DNA of 64,000 bases from Pandoraea sputorum. GTDB taxonomy: Bacteria; Pseudomonadota; Gammaproteobacteria; Burkholderiales; Burkholderiaceae. Under the pieces are notes generated by a model. It saw nothing but the letters and a program-made list of their open reading frames with translations, ran no database searches and was not told the origin of the DNA. Shown here one piece after another: positions 37,201 to 45,010 of the stretch; position 1 is the first letter of the stretch; every line of letters starts with the position of its first letter. The position numbers and the translations under genes were made by a program. Location: positions 2,418,001 through 2,482,000 of the forward strand of contig NZ_CP010431.2 of NCBI RefSeq assembly GCF_000814845.2, written 5' to 3'.

Positions 37201-37497
37201 GTCGGTGACTTGCTCCTGCACCTGCTTGGCGGTCGCGCCCGGCCAGAACGTGCGAATCACCATCACGCGGAAGGTGAACGGCGGATCCTCCGATTGCGCG
37301 AGACGCGAGTAGGCCAGAATGCCGAAGATCGTCGCCATCGCGATCAGGAAGATCACGAGCGACTTGTGACGAAGCGCCCACGCGGAGAGGTTGAAATGCC
37401 CCTCCTCGTGACGATAGTCCTTCGGTGCATCGGTGGGGGCGGCTGGACCCGTTTGCGGATCCTGGGGTACGGGCGGCTTCCCGTCCAGCGTGCTCAT
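34288..37497 (-). CDS. RND efflux inner membrane pump (HAE-type)
   Basis: A 1069-residue proton-driven resistance-nodulation-division pump. It has an N-terminal cytoplasmic extension of about 37 residues, then membrane helix 1 (LVIFLIAMATIFGILAYS). A periplasmic porter domain follows, then helices 2-6 with the proton-relay pair in LGLLVDDAIIAVEMM. The second half repeats this arrangement, with PLGMIGVVATLLLFGKPFGFVAMLGVIAMFGIIMRNSVILVD. Sequence style (EDPPFTFRVMVIRTFWPGATAKQVQEQV) fits the TriC/VexF/MexK-like group rather than AcrB itself. The substrate is unknown (drugs, solvents or triclosan-like compounds are typical). ATGA overlaps join it to both neighbours. Confidence 0.93.
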   Translation of the reverse strand: MSTLDGKPPVPQDPQTGPAAPTDAPKDYRHEEGHFNLSAWALRHKSLVIFLIAMATIFGILAYSRLAQSEDPPFTFRVMVIRTFWPGATAKQVQEQVTDRIARKLQEMPNIDFQRSYSRPGESLLFFSMKDSAPPNEVPEEWYQVRKKVGDIAYTLPQGVQGPFFNDEFGDVYTHIFTLEGDGFGPAQLRDYADALRTVLLRVPGVAKVDYFGDQDQRIYVEISNTQLTRLGISPNQIAQAVNGQNAVSPAGTIEAPNDRVVVRPSGQYRNVAELADTLIRVNNRTFRLGDIATIKRGYVDPPVSEMRFGGKPVLGIGITMQKGQDVIHLGKALENTMGELRAQLPAGLKLTEVASMSQSVSHSVDDFLEAVAEAVAIVLVVSLVSLGFRTGMVVVISIPVVLAVTSLFMYIFDIGLHKVSLGTLILALGLLVDDAIIAVEMMAVKLAQGWDRKRAAAFAYTSTAFPMLTGTLVTVSGFLPIALAKSSTGEYTRSIFEVSAIALLASWLAAVVLIPLLGYKMLPERPREAHHGDDHEHEVYDTKFYNRLRGWLTWCIERKFIVLVITVVLFLIAMAGFSLVPQQFFPSSDRPELMVDLRLQEGASYQATLRETERLEKLLEGRKEIDHTVSFVGTGAPRFYLPLDQQLPTPNFAQLVITAKSVEEREALAQWLEPKLRESMPGVRTRLSRLENGPPVGFPVQFRVSGDDIGTVRKISEQVADVMRNNGDTVDVQFDWDEPSQRSVRFEVDQQKARALNVSSSDIANFIAMTLTGYDISQYRERDKLISITLRSPKAERVDPAKLATLAMPTPNGPVPLATLGRVVDELEYGVIWERDRQPTITVRSDVRAGKQGIDVTEAVYKKLGDIRKALPVGYRIEIGGSVEESGKGQASINAQMPIMVIAVLTLLMIQLQSFARTMLVVLTAPLGMIGVVATLLLFGKPFGFVAMLGVIAMFGIIMRNSVILVDQIEQDVSAGHPRFDAIVSATVRRFRPITLTAAAAVLALIPLLRSNFFGPMATALMGGITSATILTVFFLPALYATAFRVRHDERADHPSRASSGSPQGDRS

Positions 37498-38696
37498 GAC
37501 GCGAAGTCCTCAGGATGCAGCGGCGCGACCACGCGCACTTTCTGGCCGGCGGTCACGGTGTGCACGCCTTGCCAGACGATGCGCTCGCCGGGCTCGATGC
37601 CCCCCGCGACCGTGACGGTGCGCTCGCCATAGCGAACGATCGTTACACGGCGCAGAGCGAGCGTGTCGTCCTGCTTGACGACCCATACGGCAGGTTGATT
37701 GCCATCGTGGAAGAGTGCGGTAGAGGGCAGGGTGATCGGTTGCGCGGTGGCGGCCGTCGCGCCGGATGCCGCCGCCGGTGCCGACGCATTCGCCACGGGG
37801 GCAGCGCCTGTCGGAAGCGGCTGGGCGAAGGCGACGTTGGCCGTCATGCCGAGTTTGACTTCGTTGCCTGGCGACAGCAGCGAAAGCTTCGCGCGATACG
37901 TGCGGCTCATTGGATCGGCAGCGGGCGAAATTTCGCGCACGCGTGCCTGCCACGTCTTGCCAGGAATCGCGGGGAGAGAAACCGTGGCCGTCTGTCCGAT
38001 GCGGAACGCGCCGAGCGCGACTTCGGGGACGTCGGCAATCACATCGACGTCACCCGTCCAGGCCAGCTGATATACCGGTTGACCGGCGCTGACGTTCTGT
38101 CCGGTGTCGGCTTGCTCCGCGGTGATGACGCCGTCGCGGTCCGCCTTGAGATTGCCGTAGCTCAACTGGTCACCGGCGAGGGCTGCCTGTTGCGTGGCCT
38201 GATTGCGCTGCGCGAGGGCGCTGGCATACGCGTTCTCGGACTGTTCGAGCTGCGCGGGGGCGATCAGGTTCTCGCGCGCCTGCGCGCGGTCGCGGTTGAC
38301 CGTTTGCGTCGCGTAATCGAGTTGATGCTGCGCGGCGTCGAGCTGCGCACGCGCGCTGGCGGCATTCTTCGACAAGTCGGCGGGGTCGAGTCTGGCGACG
38401 ACCTGACCCGCCTTGACGGCGTCGCCAAGGCGCACCGAGCGATCGACGATCTTGCCTGCCACGCGGAACGACAACGGCGTGGTGTAACGCGCTTCGATCT
38501 GCGCGGGCAGCGATGCAATCGGCGTTTGTTCGGTGAGCTTCGCGGCGACGGCGACGACCGGTCGCGGCGGCGGCTCCGGCGGCGCCTTGCGTGAGCAGGC
38601 AGCTAACGCGGCGGCGGCAATCGTGGTGATGGCGACAGCCAGCACGAGCCGGCGTCGGGGGGCGTTATCCGCAGTATCGGGCAGAAAGGGCATCAT
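37494..38696 (-). CDS. RND efflux periplasmic adaptor (membrane fusion lipoprotein)
   Basis: About 400 residues, the periplasmic link between pump and outer membrane factor. The signal ends in lipobox LAACS, so it is probably lipid-anchored. The barrel-sandwich/lipoyl halves contain RVAGKIVDRSVRLGDAVKAGQVVARLDP and DGVITAEQADTGQNVSAGQPV, flanking a coiled-coil hairpin (about 105-175, rich in Ala/Gln). Beta-barrel and membrane-proximal domains follow, with an Ala/Thr-rich insert near residue 290. ATG 38696 is used, with in-frame ATG 38693 and GTG 38711 as alternatives. The ribosome site is weak in all cases. It is the first gene of the four-gene operon. Confidence 0.9.
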   Translation of the reverse strand: MMPFLPDTADNAPRRRLVLAVAITTIAAAALAACSRKAPPEPPPRPVVAVAAKLTEQTPIASLPAQIEARYTTPLSFRVAGKIVDRSVRLGDAVKAGQVVARLDPADLSKNAASARAQLDAAQHQLDYATQTVNRDRAQARENLIAPAQLEQSENAYASALAQRNQATQQAALAGDQLSYGNLKADRDGVITAEQADTGQNVSAGQPVYQLAWTGDVDVIADVPEVALGAFRIGQTATVSLPAIPGKTWQARVREISPAADPMSRTYRAKLSLLSPGNEVKLGMTANVAFAQPLPTGAAPVANASAPAAASGATAATAQPITLPSTALFHDGNQPAVWVVKQDDTLALRRVTIVRYGERTVTVAGGIEPGERIVWQGVHTVTAGQKVRVVAPLHPEDFAS

Positions 38697-38831
38697 GCGC
38701 TCGTGACCCACAAAATAGGAATTCGGGTAAGAAAAACAACGAGTTACGACGACTTCAACGACGTGATCGCAATGATGGTGTCCGCCCCGAGGACGGTCGT
38801 CTTCGCGCGATCAGGAAAAAATCTACGGGCG

Positions 38832-38860
38832 ATGATATATGGATTGCCGGTGCGCTGCAA
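38832..38860 (-). promoter_or_regulatory. Candidate sigma-70 promoter of efflux operon
   Basis: Read on the minus strand, TTGCAG (38860-38855) and TATCAT (38837-38832) are separated by exactly 17 bases. Transcription would start near 38825, leaving a leader of about 130 bases before the adaptor gene. Confidence 0.5.
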
Positions 38861-38885
38861 CGGCCACGAAGGGGCTCGACGCATA

Positions 38886-38907
38886 CCCCTGTGACTATCG
38901 ATAGGGG
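38886..38907. promoter_or_regulatory. Inverted repeat upstream of efflux promoter, possible TetR operator
   Basis: CCCCT (38886-38890) and AGGGG (38903-38907) flank a 12-base spacer that contains most of the perfect palindrome TATCGATA (38896-38903). It lies about 26 bases upstream of the predicted -35. The operon's own TetR protein is the obvious candidate ligand, but this is inference. Confidence 0.35.
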
Positions 38908-39387
38908 CGGGCCATTGGATTGTTGTTGACGAGGTGCGAATGACCAACCAACAAATTATTTTGGAGTACGATGCCTGACAGGCGTACCCGCAAGAGCGTA
39001 CGCGAATGAGGTGCCAGCAGATCGTCATATTGCATGCAATCGACGCGGTGACGACGCATGCTGGCGCGCATGTCAGAAAGGCTACTCTCCGGGACAAATT
39101 GTCACAACCGAGGAACGTTGTCACGCGCATCGAGTCGCACTCGGGCCAGTTGCAATGACTGGCGACATCGCGGCGTTGACACCCGGCAGTTCACAACAAG
39201 AGCAGCACAGGAGGTCGATGCCGGCAGCGCGCTTTTCGATGCTGACGGTGCCGAGTGTTGCTGCGGCTTGACCAGGGTCAAGCGAAGTCTTTGCCGGGGT
39301 GTCGATTGCCACAGCAAGTCGGTCGTTCGCGACTATGCTGGATGTATCCGAAGTTTAACGATAGACGTTAACCAGAGACGGATAGCC
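38908..39387. other. Long gene-free region before phaB
   Basis: Together with 38697-38907 this makes a gap of about 690 bases. It is locally AT-richer (around 38940-38970, ACCAACCAACAAATTATTTT). No frame here has convincing coding character or a recognisable protein. The region contains GACAA-A-TTGTC near 39094-39104, a repeated TTGTCAC, and the FNR-type palindrome listed separately. A small RNA or long regulatory region is possible but unsupported. Confidence 0.5.
39268..39281. promoter_or_regulatory. FNR/ANR-type palindrome upstream of phaB
   Basis: TTGACCAGGGTCAA is a perfect dyad of the form TTGAC-N4-GTCAA, extended by C and G on the two sides. It fits the FNR/ANR/FixK half-site pattern and lies 107 bases before the phaB start. 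Polyhydroxyalkanoate synthesis is often raised when oxygen is low, which makes the match plausible. Confidence 0.4.
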
Positions 39388-40131
39388 ATGACAACACGAA
39401 CAGCATTGGTGACAGGCGGCATGGGCGGTTTGGGCGAGGCGATCAGCCTGCGTCTTGCCGATGCCGGATACCGCGTTGCGGTCACCTGTTCACCCCAAAA
39501 TCACGATTGCGAAGGATGGGTCGAGCGCATGCGCGCAACCGGCCGCGACTTCGCCGCATATCGTGTCGACGTTGCCGACTTCGCGTCCTGCGAGGCTTGT
39601 GCAAAGACCGTCGAATCGGACTCCGGTCCGGTGGACATTCTCATCAACAATGCGGGGATTACGCGCGATGCCACGATGCGCAAGATGACGGCCGAAGACT
39701 GGCAGTCGGTATTGCGCACGGATCTGGATAGCGTTTTCAATATGACCCGGCCGCTTTTTGGCGGCATGGTCGCGCGTGGCTGGGGACGCATCGTCAACAT
39801 CTCCTCAGTCAATGGCAGTCGCGGGGCATTCGGCCAGGCAAACTATGCGGCGGCCAAAGCAGGTATGCATGGCTTCACCAAGTCGCTCGCGCTGGAAGTC
39901 GCCAAATCGGGCGTGACGGTCAACACGATCTCGCCGGGCTATCTCGCGACGAAGATGGTCACGGCCGTGCCGCAAGACGTGCTCGAATCGCGCATTCTTC
40001 CGCAGATTCCGGTCGGCCGACTCGGTCGTCCCGACGAAGTGGCTGCGCTCGTCGCCTTTCTTGTGTCGGACGACGCAGGTTTCATCACCGGCAGTAACCT
40101 CGCCATCAACGGCGGCATGCATATGGAGTGA
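39388..40131 (+). CDS. phaB: Acetoacetyl-CoA reductase
   Basis: A 247-residue short-chain dehydrogenase that reduces acetoacetyl-CoA to (R)-3-hydroxybutyryl-CoA with NADPH, the monomer supply for polyhydroxybutyrate. The cofactor motif is ALVTGGMGGLGEAI, NNAG occurs at about residue 89, and the catalytic Ser (NISSVNG), Tyr and Lys (YAAAKAG) are all present. The PhaB-type segment GITRDATMRKMTAEDW is diagnostic against FabG. GGA lies six bases before the ATG. The frame is open upstream to 39058 but without homology. A phasin gene follows after 42 bases, supporting the assignment. Confidence 0.92.
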   Translation: MTTRTALVTGGMGGLGEAISLRLADAGYRVAVTCSPQNHDCEGWVERMRATGRDFAAYRVDVADFASCEACAKTVESDSGPVDILINNAGITRDATMRKMTAEDWQSVLRTDLDSVFNMTRPLFGGMVARGWGRIVNISSVNGSRGAFGQANYAAAKAGMHGFTKSLALEVAKSGVTVNTISPGYLATKMVTAVPQDVLESRILPQIPVGRLGRPDEVAALVAFLVSDDAGFITGSNLAINGGMHME

Positions 40132-40173
40132 CGTGCAGCGACGCATCAAAACTACTGACTTAGGAGATTGACG

Positions 40174-40764
40174 ATGTCAAAGGAAACGAATCCGGCACTG
40201 GCGCTGGTCAAACTGGGTACGGCGAGCGCGCTGGGTGCTTACGGGATTCTGCTTGAAGCCGCGCAACGCACGCATCAGTTGCAAGTCGAGCGCGACGGCG
40301 AGTTGCTCAAAGCCCATTCGGAAGCCGCCAAATCGCTGGGCGGCGCGAAAGACTTCAACGGCCTGCTGACGGCCCATCTGCAACTGCTCAATGGCCAGAT
40401 CGCTCAGCAGAACGAGTTCTGGCGCGAGTGGCTGGCCGTGTGTGCGAACAACCAGTTGCTGTGGGCGGAGCATTGCCGCAAGACTGGCGAGGAGCTGCAG
40501 CACGGCATGGCGGGCGCAATGACGCTGCCCGATCTGATCGGTGCGGGCACGGCCGCCGGTGCAGCAACGCAAGCGGCCGAGGCGCCGTTGCAGAAGTGGT
40601 TCCAGGCGTTCAACGAGGCGACGCAGGGCACGATGGACGCGTGGCGTCGCATGTCGACGGAGGCCGTCCAGGCGACCGAAGCCGCGGTTTCGCAGCAGTC
40701 GCCGCTTAACGGTCGCGTGCCGCCCAAGCGCGGCGGCAGCCACGCTCAGCGTTCGAGCACGTAA
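40174..40764 (+). CDS. Phasin family protein (PHA granule-associated)
   Basis: A 196-residue helical, Ala/Gln-rich protein expected to coat polyhydroxyalkanoate granules. The N-terminal half is hydrophobic/amphipathic (LALVKLGTASALGAYGILLEAAQ). The rest alternates Gln/Glu helices with AWRRMSTEAVQATEAAV near the end, typical of phasins. The ATG at 40174 is preceded by AGGAG seven bases upstream. It follows phaB and overlaps the end of the convergent phaC gene by 19 bases. The family assignment is supported more by composition and location than by an exact motif. Confidence 0.75.
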   Translation: MSKETNPALALVKLGTASALGAYGILLEAAQRTHQLQVERDGELLKAHSEAAKSLGGAKDFNGLLTAHLQLLNGQIAQQNEFWREWLAVCANNQLLWAEHCRKTGEELQHGMAGAMTLPDLIGAGTAAGAATQAAEAPLQKWFQAFNEATQGTMDAWRRMSTEAVQATEAAVSQQSPLNGRVPPKRGGSHAQRSST

Positions 40765-42755
40765 GCACCGGGCGCGTCGCCGAGCGAAGTCGCCGGCGGC
40801 CAGGGGGCTGCGACGGGTTTGTCGCCGCCCCCGTGCTTGCCTTGCGCCAGCAGCCACGCCTGCCATGCTGGCCACCATGAGCTTTGCATAGCGGGTGTCG
40901 CGCCGAACCATTCATCCGGATCGCGATAGGCCGAACCGGCCACGCGCGTGGCGATCCGGTGATGGCTGCGTGCGTGTCCCGGCTCGCACACCACCCCCAC
41001 GTTGTGCCCGCCCGAGACGAGCGCGAATGTCAGATCGCCGTGGTTCAGCAGGTGCATTTTGTAGACCGAGCGCCACGGCGAAATGTGATCGCGCTCGGTC
41101 GCCACGACGAACATCGGTACGCGAATATCCGAGAGTGCCACCGGTTGACCACCGATTTTGAGTGTGCCGGTCGCCAGCGCGTTGTTTAAATACAGTTCGC
41201 GCAGACATTGACTGTGCAGGCGTGCCGGAATGCGGGTGGTGTCGGCATTCCAGACGGTGAAGTCGGTCGTCTGTGCCGCTTCGCCGAGCAGGTAGTCGTG
41301 CATGAGACGCGACCAGATCAGGTCGCGCGAATTGAGCAACTGGAAGGTACCTGCAAGTTGCTCTCCACCGATGAATCCTTGCCGCCACATCATCGCTTCG
41401 AGATACGCGACCTGACTCGCGTCGATGAACAGGCCCAACTCTCCCGGCTCGCTGAAGTCCGTTTGCGCGGCGAGCAAAGTGACGCTGGCGAGCGTGCCGA
41501 CATCGTCCACTTTGCGCGTTGTTTGCCCTGACGGGCCGGCGGCGCCCGATTGACGCGCGAGCGTCGCCGCAGCGATGGCGAGCAGGGTGCCCCCGAGACA
41601 ATAGCCGCAGGCGTGCACGGGCACGTCGCCGGTCATGCGACGCACTTCGCGCAGGGCGGTCAGCAGGCCCGACTCCAGATAGTCTTCGAGACCCCCGTCA
41701 CGATCTTCCGGACCGGGGTTGTGCCAGGAAATCATGAAGACGCTATGGCCTTGCGATACCAGATAGGCCACCAGCGAATGTTGCGTTTCCAGATCGAGGA
41801 TGTAGTACTTCAGCAGCCACGACGGCGCGATCAGTATGGGTTCACGCCAGGTCTGCGCCTGCGCAGGCGCATATTGCAGAAGTTCGAAGAAAGCGTTTCG
41901 GTAGACGACCTTGCCCGGCGTGGCGGCGATTTCGTGTCCGACGCGAAACGCCTTGCACGCCTCGGGGCCTGCGCCGGGGGCGTTGCCTGCCGCCATATCG
42001 CGCAGATCCGACCACCAGCGTTGTGCACCTTTAACGAGGTTCTGACCTTGCGTCTCGCGAATCGACGAGAGCACTTCGGGGTTCGCCCACCACTGATTGC
42101 TGGGTGAAAAGACGTCGAGCCACTGCCGCGCCATGAACCGTACGACATCCCGATGGTGCGGGTCGACACCGGGAATGTCGCCGGTCATCTCGTCGACGAA
42201 TGCCTGCGTGCGCAGGAATCGCTCCCGCCACCAGGAGAACGGCGGCTTGTCCCATGACGGATCGCGAAAGCGCCGGTCGGCCTCGCGGGGACCATTGACG
42301 TTCGTCGCATCGGTGCTTGCGGGCTTGTCGATGGCGGCGAACGCTTTGAACACGTTCAACTGATGGCCGGGCGCGGTCGCCGCGTGCATTGCCCAGTCGG
42401 CCCATGCCAGGGCGACGGCGGCGGGCGAGACGTTGCCGGTGAAACGGGCAGTCGTCGCTATTGCGGCGCGATCGAGATGATCTGTGAACGTCGTGAGTGG
42501 CGGGGCCGAGGGGGACGAGGGCGCTTCCGATGGCTTCGAATCGGGCGTCGCTGGCGTCGCCTTGTGCGTCACCGAGGGACCGACAGTCGTCCCACTGGGC
42601 ATCGTCCGACGCGTTGGTGGGTTGGCCGTCTTCGGCGCACCGCGAGACCTCGACGCGGTGGATGAAGCCGGTGGCGGCGGCACTTCCGCCGTGGTACGGG
42701 GCTTGCTGGATCGGGAAGTCGTGGAGCGGGACGTCTTGTCACTGCGAGCAGGCAT
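40746..42755 (-). CDS. phaC: Poly(3-hydroxyalkanoate) synthase
   Basis: A 669-residue PHA polymerase. The alpha/beta-hydrolase domain has the synthase-type lipase box GYCLGGT with nucleophile Cys386, the catalytic Asp region ERDHISPWRSVYKMHLL, and the catalytic His in SGGHNVGVV. Family signatures WADWAMHAATAPGHQ, ILIAPSWLLKYYILDLE and FMISWHNPGPEDRD are present. The first 90 or so residues are a Ser/Thr/Pro/Lys-rich, probably disordered extension. GGAG lies six bases before the ATG. It is antisense to phaB and the phasin and meets the phasin tail to tail with a 19-base overlap, instead of the common phaC-phaA-phaB order. Confidence 0.93.
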   Translation of the reverse strand: MPARSDKTSRSTTSRSSKPRTTAEVPPPPASSTASRSRGAPKTANPPTRRTMPSGTTVGPSVTHKATPATPDSKPSEAPSSPSAPPLTTFTDHLDRAAIATTARFTGNVSPAAVALAWADWAMHAATAPGHQLNVFKAFAAIDKPASTDATNVNGPREADRRFRDPSWDKPPFSWWRERFLRTQAFVDEMTGDIPGVDPHHRDVVRFMARQWLDVFSPSNQWWANPEVLSSIRETQGQNLVKGAQRWWSDLRDMAAGNAPGAGPEACKAFRVGHEIAATPGKVVYRNAFFELLQYAPAQAQTWREPILIAPSWLLKYYILDLETQHSLVAYLVSQGHSVFMISWHNPGPEDRDGGLEDYLESGLLTALREVRRMTGDVPVHACGYCLGGTLLAIAAATLARQSGAAGPSGQTTRKVDDVGTLASVTLLAAQTDFSEPGELGLFIDASQVAYLEAMMWRQGFIGGEQLAGTFQLLNSRDLIWSRLMHDYLLGEAAQTTDFTVWNADTTRIPARLHSQCLRELYLNNALATGTLKIGGQPVALSDIRVPMFVVATERDHISPWRSVYKMHLLNHGDLTFALVSGGHNVGVVCEPGHARSHHRIATRVAGSAYRDPDEWFGATPAMQSSWWPAWQAWLLAQGKHGGGDKPVAAPWPPATSLGDAPGAYVLER

Positions 42756-42866
42756 GGCGGACTCCGTTCGGTCGCACGACGTGGGTCGTGCGTTTCACTG
42801 AATATAACGCACGCCACGTATGACTACTCTGATCTACGACAAGTTGCGCCCGCGCGCAGCGACTGC

Positions 42867-43559
42867 CTAACGCACTGAGGCAGGGCTCGGCGTGGGAAGC
42901 GCGGGCGTCATCGGTGTCACCGGTGTCGCCGGTGCGGGCAAGGGCTTGTGGGCCAGCCAGCTATAGCGTTTGAAGGGCTGTTCGCGGCCCGACATGATGA
43001 GCGCGATGTCGGTGATCCAGCGTTGCGTCGGCACACTCTCGCCGTGCAGCCACATCATGAGCATGAACAGACTCGCGCCCATGGGCAGCGTCTTCAGATT
43101 AGGCGCATCGTCGCCGCGCGTGTACCACGCGAATGCCGCACAGACCGAGAAGCCGACGACACAGCCCGCAATCGACTCCGAGACCGAATGCGCCGACAGC
43201 GCCACCCGTGAGACGCCCACGGCCACGCTCCCGGCAGCCGCGAGCAACGTGCCGAGTACCCGCCACGGCCATGGCAGCTTGCTCAGCAGTAGCCACGCAA
43301 TGACCGGATAGACGGTCGCGGCAAAAAACGTATGGCCGCTCACGCCGGTGAAATCGATTTCGCGAACGCCAAGCCCCCAGCCGAGGAACATGACCTTCGA
43401 GACGGCTACGACGAGCGAGCCCGCGCCAAACAGCGCAATCCAGGCGAAGGCGGCGTGCCACGCGCGTGCGCAGAGCAACCAGAGGATGAGGGCGGCGGCC
43501 AGCGGCACCGTGACGGCAGCGCTACCGAAATCGGTAATGGTGATCCAGAAGTTAGACAT
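42867..43559 (-). CDS. PAP2-family membrane phosphatase
   Basis: A 230-residue membrane protein with about six helices. The phosphatase motifs are TGVSGHTFFAATVYP (motif 2, catalytic His) and SRVALSAHSVSESIAG (motif 3, with His and a Glu in place of the usual Asp). The first motif, K-x6-RP, is only partial (KVMFLGWGLGVR). Such proteins dephosphorylate lipid phosphates such as undecaprenyl pyrophosphate or phosphatidic acid on the outer face of the inner membrane. The C-terminus is a Pro/Thr-rich tail. It lies upstream of phaC in the same direction, with 111 bases between. Confidence 0.84.
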   Translation of the reverse strand: MSNFWITITDFGSAAVTVPLAAALILWLLCARAWHAAFAWIALFGAGSLVVAVSKVMFLGWGLGVREIDFTGVSGHTFFAATVYPVIAWLLLSKLPWPWRVLGTLLAAAGSVAVGVSRVALSAHSVSESIAGCVVGFSVCAAFAWYTRGDDAPNLKTLPMGASLFMLMMWLHGESVPTQRWITDIALIMSGREQPFKRYSWLAHKPLPAPATPVTPMTPALPTPSPASVR

Positions 43560-43758
43560 GACTGCGGAATGACGGCCCGGGAGCAGGGCGCTCCGGGCGA
43601 AAGCGCTATCTTACGCGTGCCGCCGTGACGAAACCAAATTGTCATGTGGCGGCGCGATATGCCCCCGGTGACCCCGTCGAATTCGATGGGGTGTCACCGG
43701 GACAACGGCATAGTACGATGTCTGCGGTGTGACCCCCCGCACACCTTCCGGAGTTCTC

Positions 43759-44910
43759 ATGGCTTTACCCCCGGCGCAAGCGCCTGCGCTGCGCGCGCGC
43801 AACGATGGCATCGACCTGCTGCGCGGCTTGTCCATCCTGTTCGTGGTCGTTCACCACCTCGCCCTGAAGTTTCGTCTGCCGCTCGGCCCGAGTTTGTTGG
43901 GCGATGTGTTGCCCGAGCGCATCGTCAAGGGCATCAGTTTCAACGGTTACGAAGCCGTGTTTGTCTTCTTCGTGATTTCCGGTTTTGTGATTACGCGTCG
44001 TTCGCTGGAACGCTACGGTTCCCTCGACGCCATGCGCTGGCGTCACTTCTACGCGCTGCGCGCCGTTCGCATCTTCCCGTTACTGCTTTTGCTGCTGAGC
44101 GTGCTCTCGGTGATGCACCTGCTCGGCGTGCCGACGTTCGTGATCAACAAGCCGGGGCAGTCGCTCGCCGGTGCCCTGACGTCGGCGCTCACGATGACCC
44201 TCAACTGGTACGAAGGCCGCACGAACTGGTTGCCGGGCGGATGGGACGTGCTCTGGTCTCTCTCCATCGAAGAGTGCTTCTATCTGGCGTTCCCATTGCT
44301 CTGTCTGTTGCTGCGCGGCCCATGGCGCGTGCTCGCGCTCGTGGCGCTTGCCGTCTCGTTACCGTGGACGCGCGCGGCGCTGGCGGGCAATGAGATCTGG
44401 CAGGAGAAGGCATATCTTCCGGGCATGGCGGCGATTGCGTGGGGCGTGCTCACGGCATTGCTGATGCAACGTGTGACGCTCCCGCGCGGTGTTGCCCGAG
44501 GCCTTGGCGCGCTAGGCGTGGCGGGGTTGCTTGCCGTCGTTTTTTTCAACGACGTGTTGTGGCCGCGCCTGCACGACCACGTCATGTTGCTGCTGTGTCT
44601 GAGTGCGGCGCTGTGGCTCGCCGCCGCACATGGCGCCACGCGCGCGGTACCGCGCGGCTTCGGCTGGCTCACGCAAATGGGCCGCTGGAGTTACGAGATT
44701 TACCTCAGTCACATGTTCGTCGTGCTGGCCGTGACGCCAGCGTATCGTGCGCTCGCGGGCGACGACATGCGCTGGAGCTTCCTCGTCTACGTGCCCGCGC
44801 TCGTCGTCTGCACGCTGCTCGGCGGCGCGCTGCACCGGCATGTGAGCGGACCCGCCGCACGGCGCCTGCTGCCACGTCAGCCAGGCGTGACGCCAGCCGC
44901 TGCGTTGTGA
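43759..44910 (+). CDS. Acyltransferase 3 family membrane protein
   Basis: A 383-residue integral membrane O-acyltransferase (OafA/OatA-like), with about ten helices. It opens with the family pattern DGIDLLRGLSILFVVVHHLALKF, including the catalytic His, followed by FFVISGFVITRRSLERYG and FYALRAVRIFPLLLLLLSVL. Members acetylate or otherwise acylate surface sugars. The ATG at 43759 has CGGAG six to seven bases upstream, while the frame begins at a weaker GTG at 43729. No polysaccharide genes adjoin it, so the substrate is unknown. Confidence 0.9.
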   Translation: MALPPAQAPALRARNDGIDLLRGLSILFVVVHHLALKFRLPLGPSLLGDVLPERIVKGISFNGYEAVFVFFVISGFVITRRSLERYGSLDAMRWRHFYALRAVRIFPLLLLLLSVLSVMHLLGVPTFVINKPGQSLAGALTSALTMTLNWYEGRTNWLPGGWDVLWSLSIEECFYLAFPLLCLLLRGPWRVLALVALAVSLPWTRAALAGNEIWQEKAYLPGMAAIAWGVLTALLMQRVTLPRGVARGLGALGVAGLLAVVFFNDVLWPRLHDHVMLLLCLSAALWLAAAHGATRAVPRGFGWLTQMGRWSYEIYLSHMFVVLAVTPAYRALAGDDMRWSFLVYVPALVVCTLLGGALHRHVSGPAARRLLPRQPGVTPAAAL

Positions 44911-45010
44911 TTTGTTGACGCTTGAGGCACTGCACCAGCCGTTTTGAAGTGAACTTCCAACGCGCGATGGTACATTTCGGGTTCACGCTTTTTGAAGAAC
45001 AGGATAGGTC

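Noticed and set aside
38744..39130. 128-codon minus-strand frame in the phaB-efflux gap
   Set aside because: Cys/Ile/Trp-rich composition atypical for this genome, no ribosome site and no recognisable domain.
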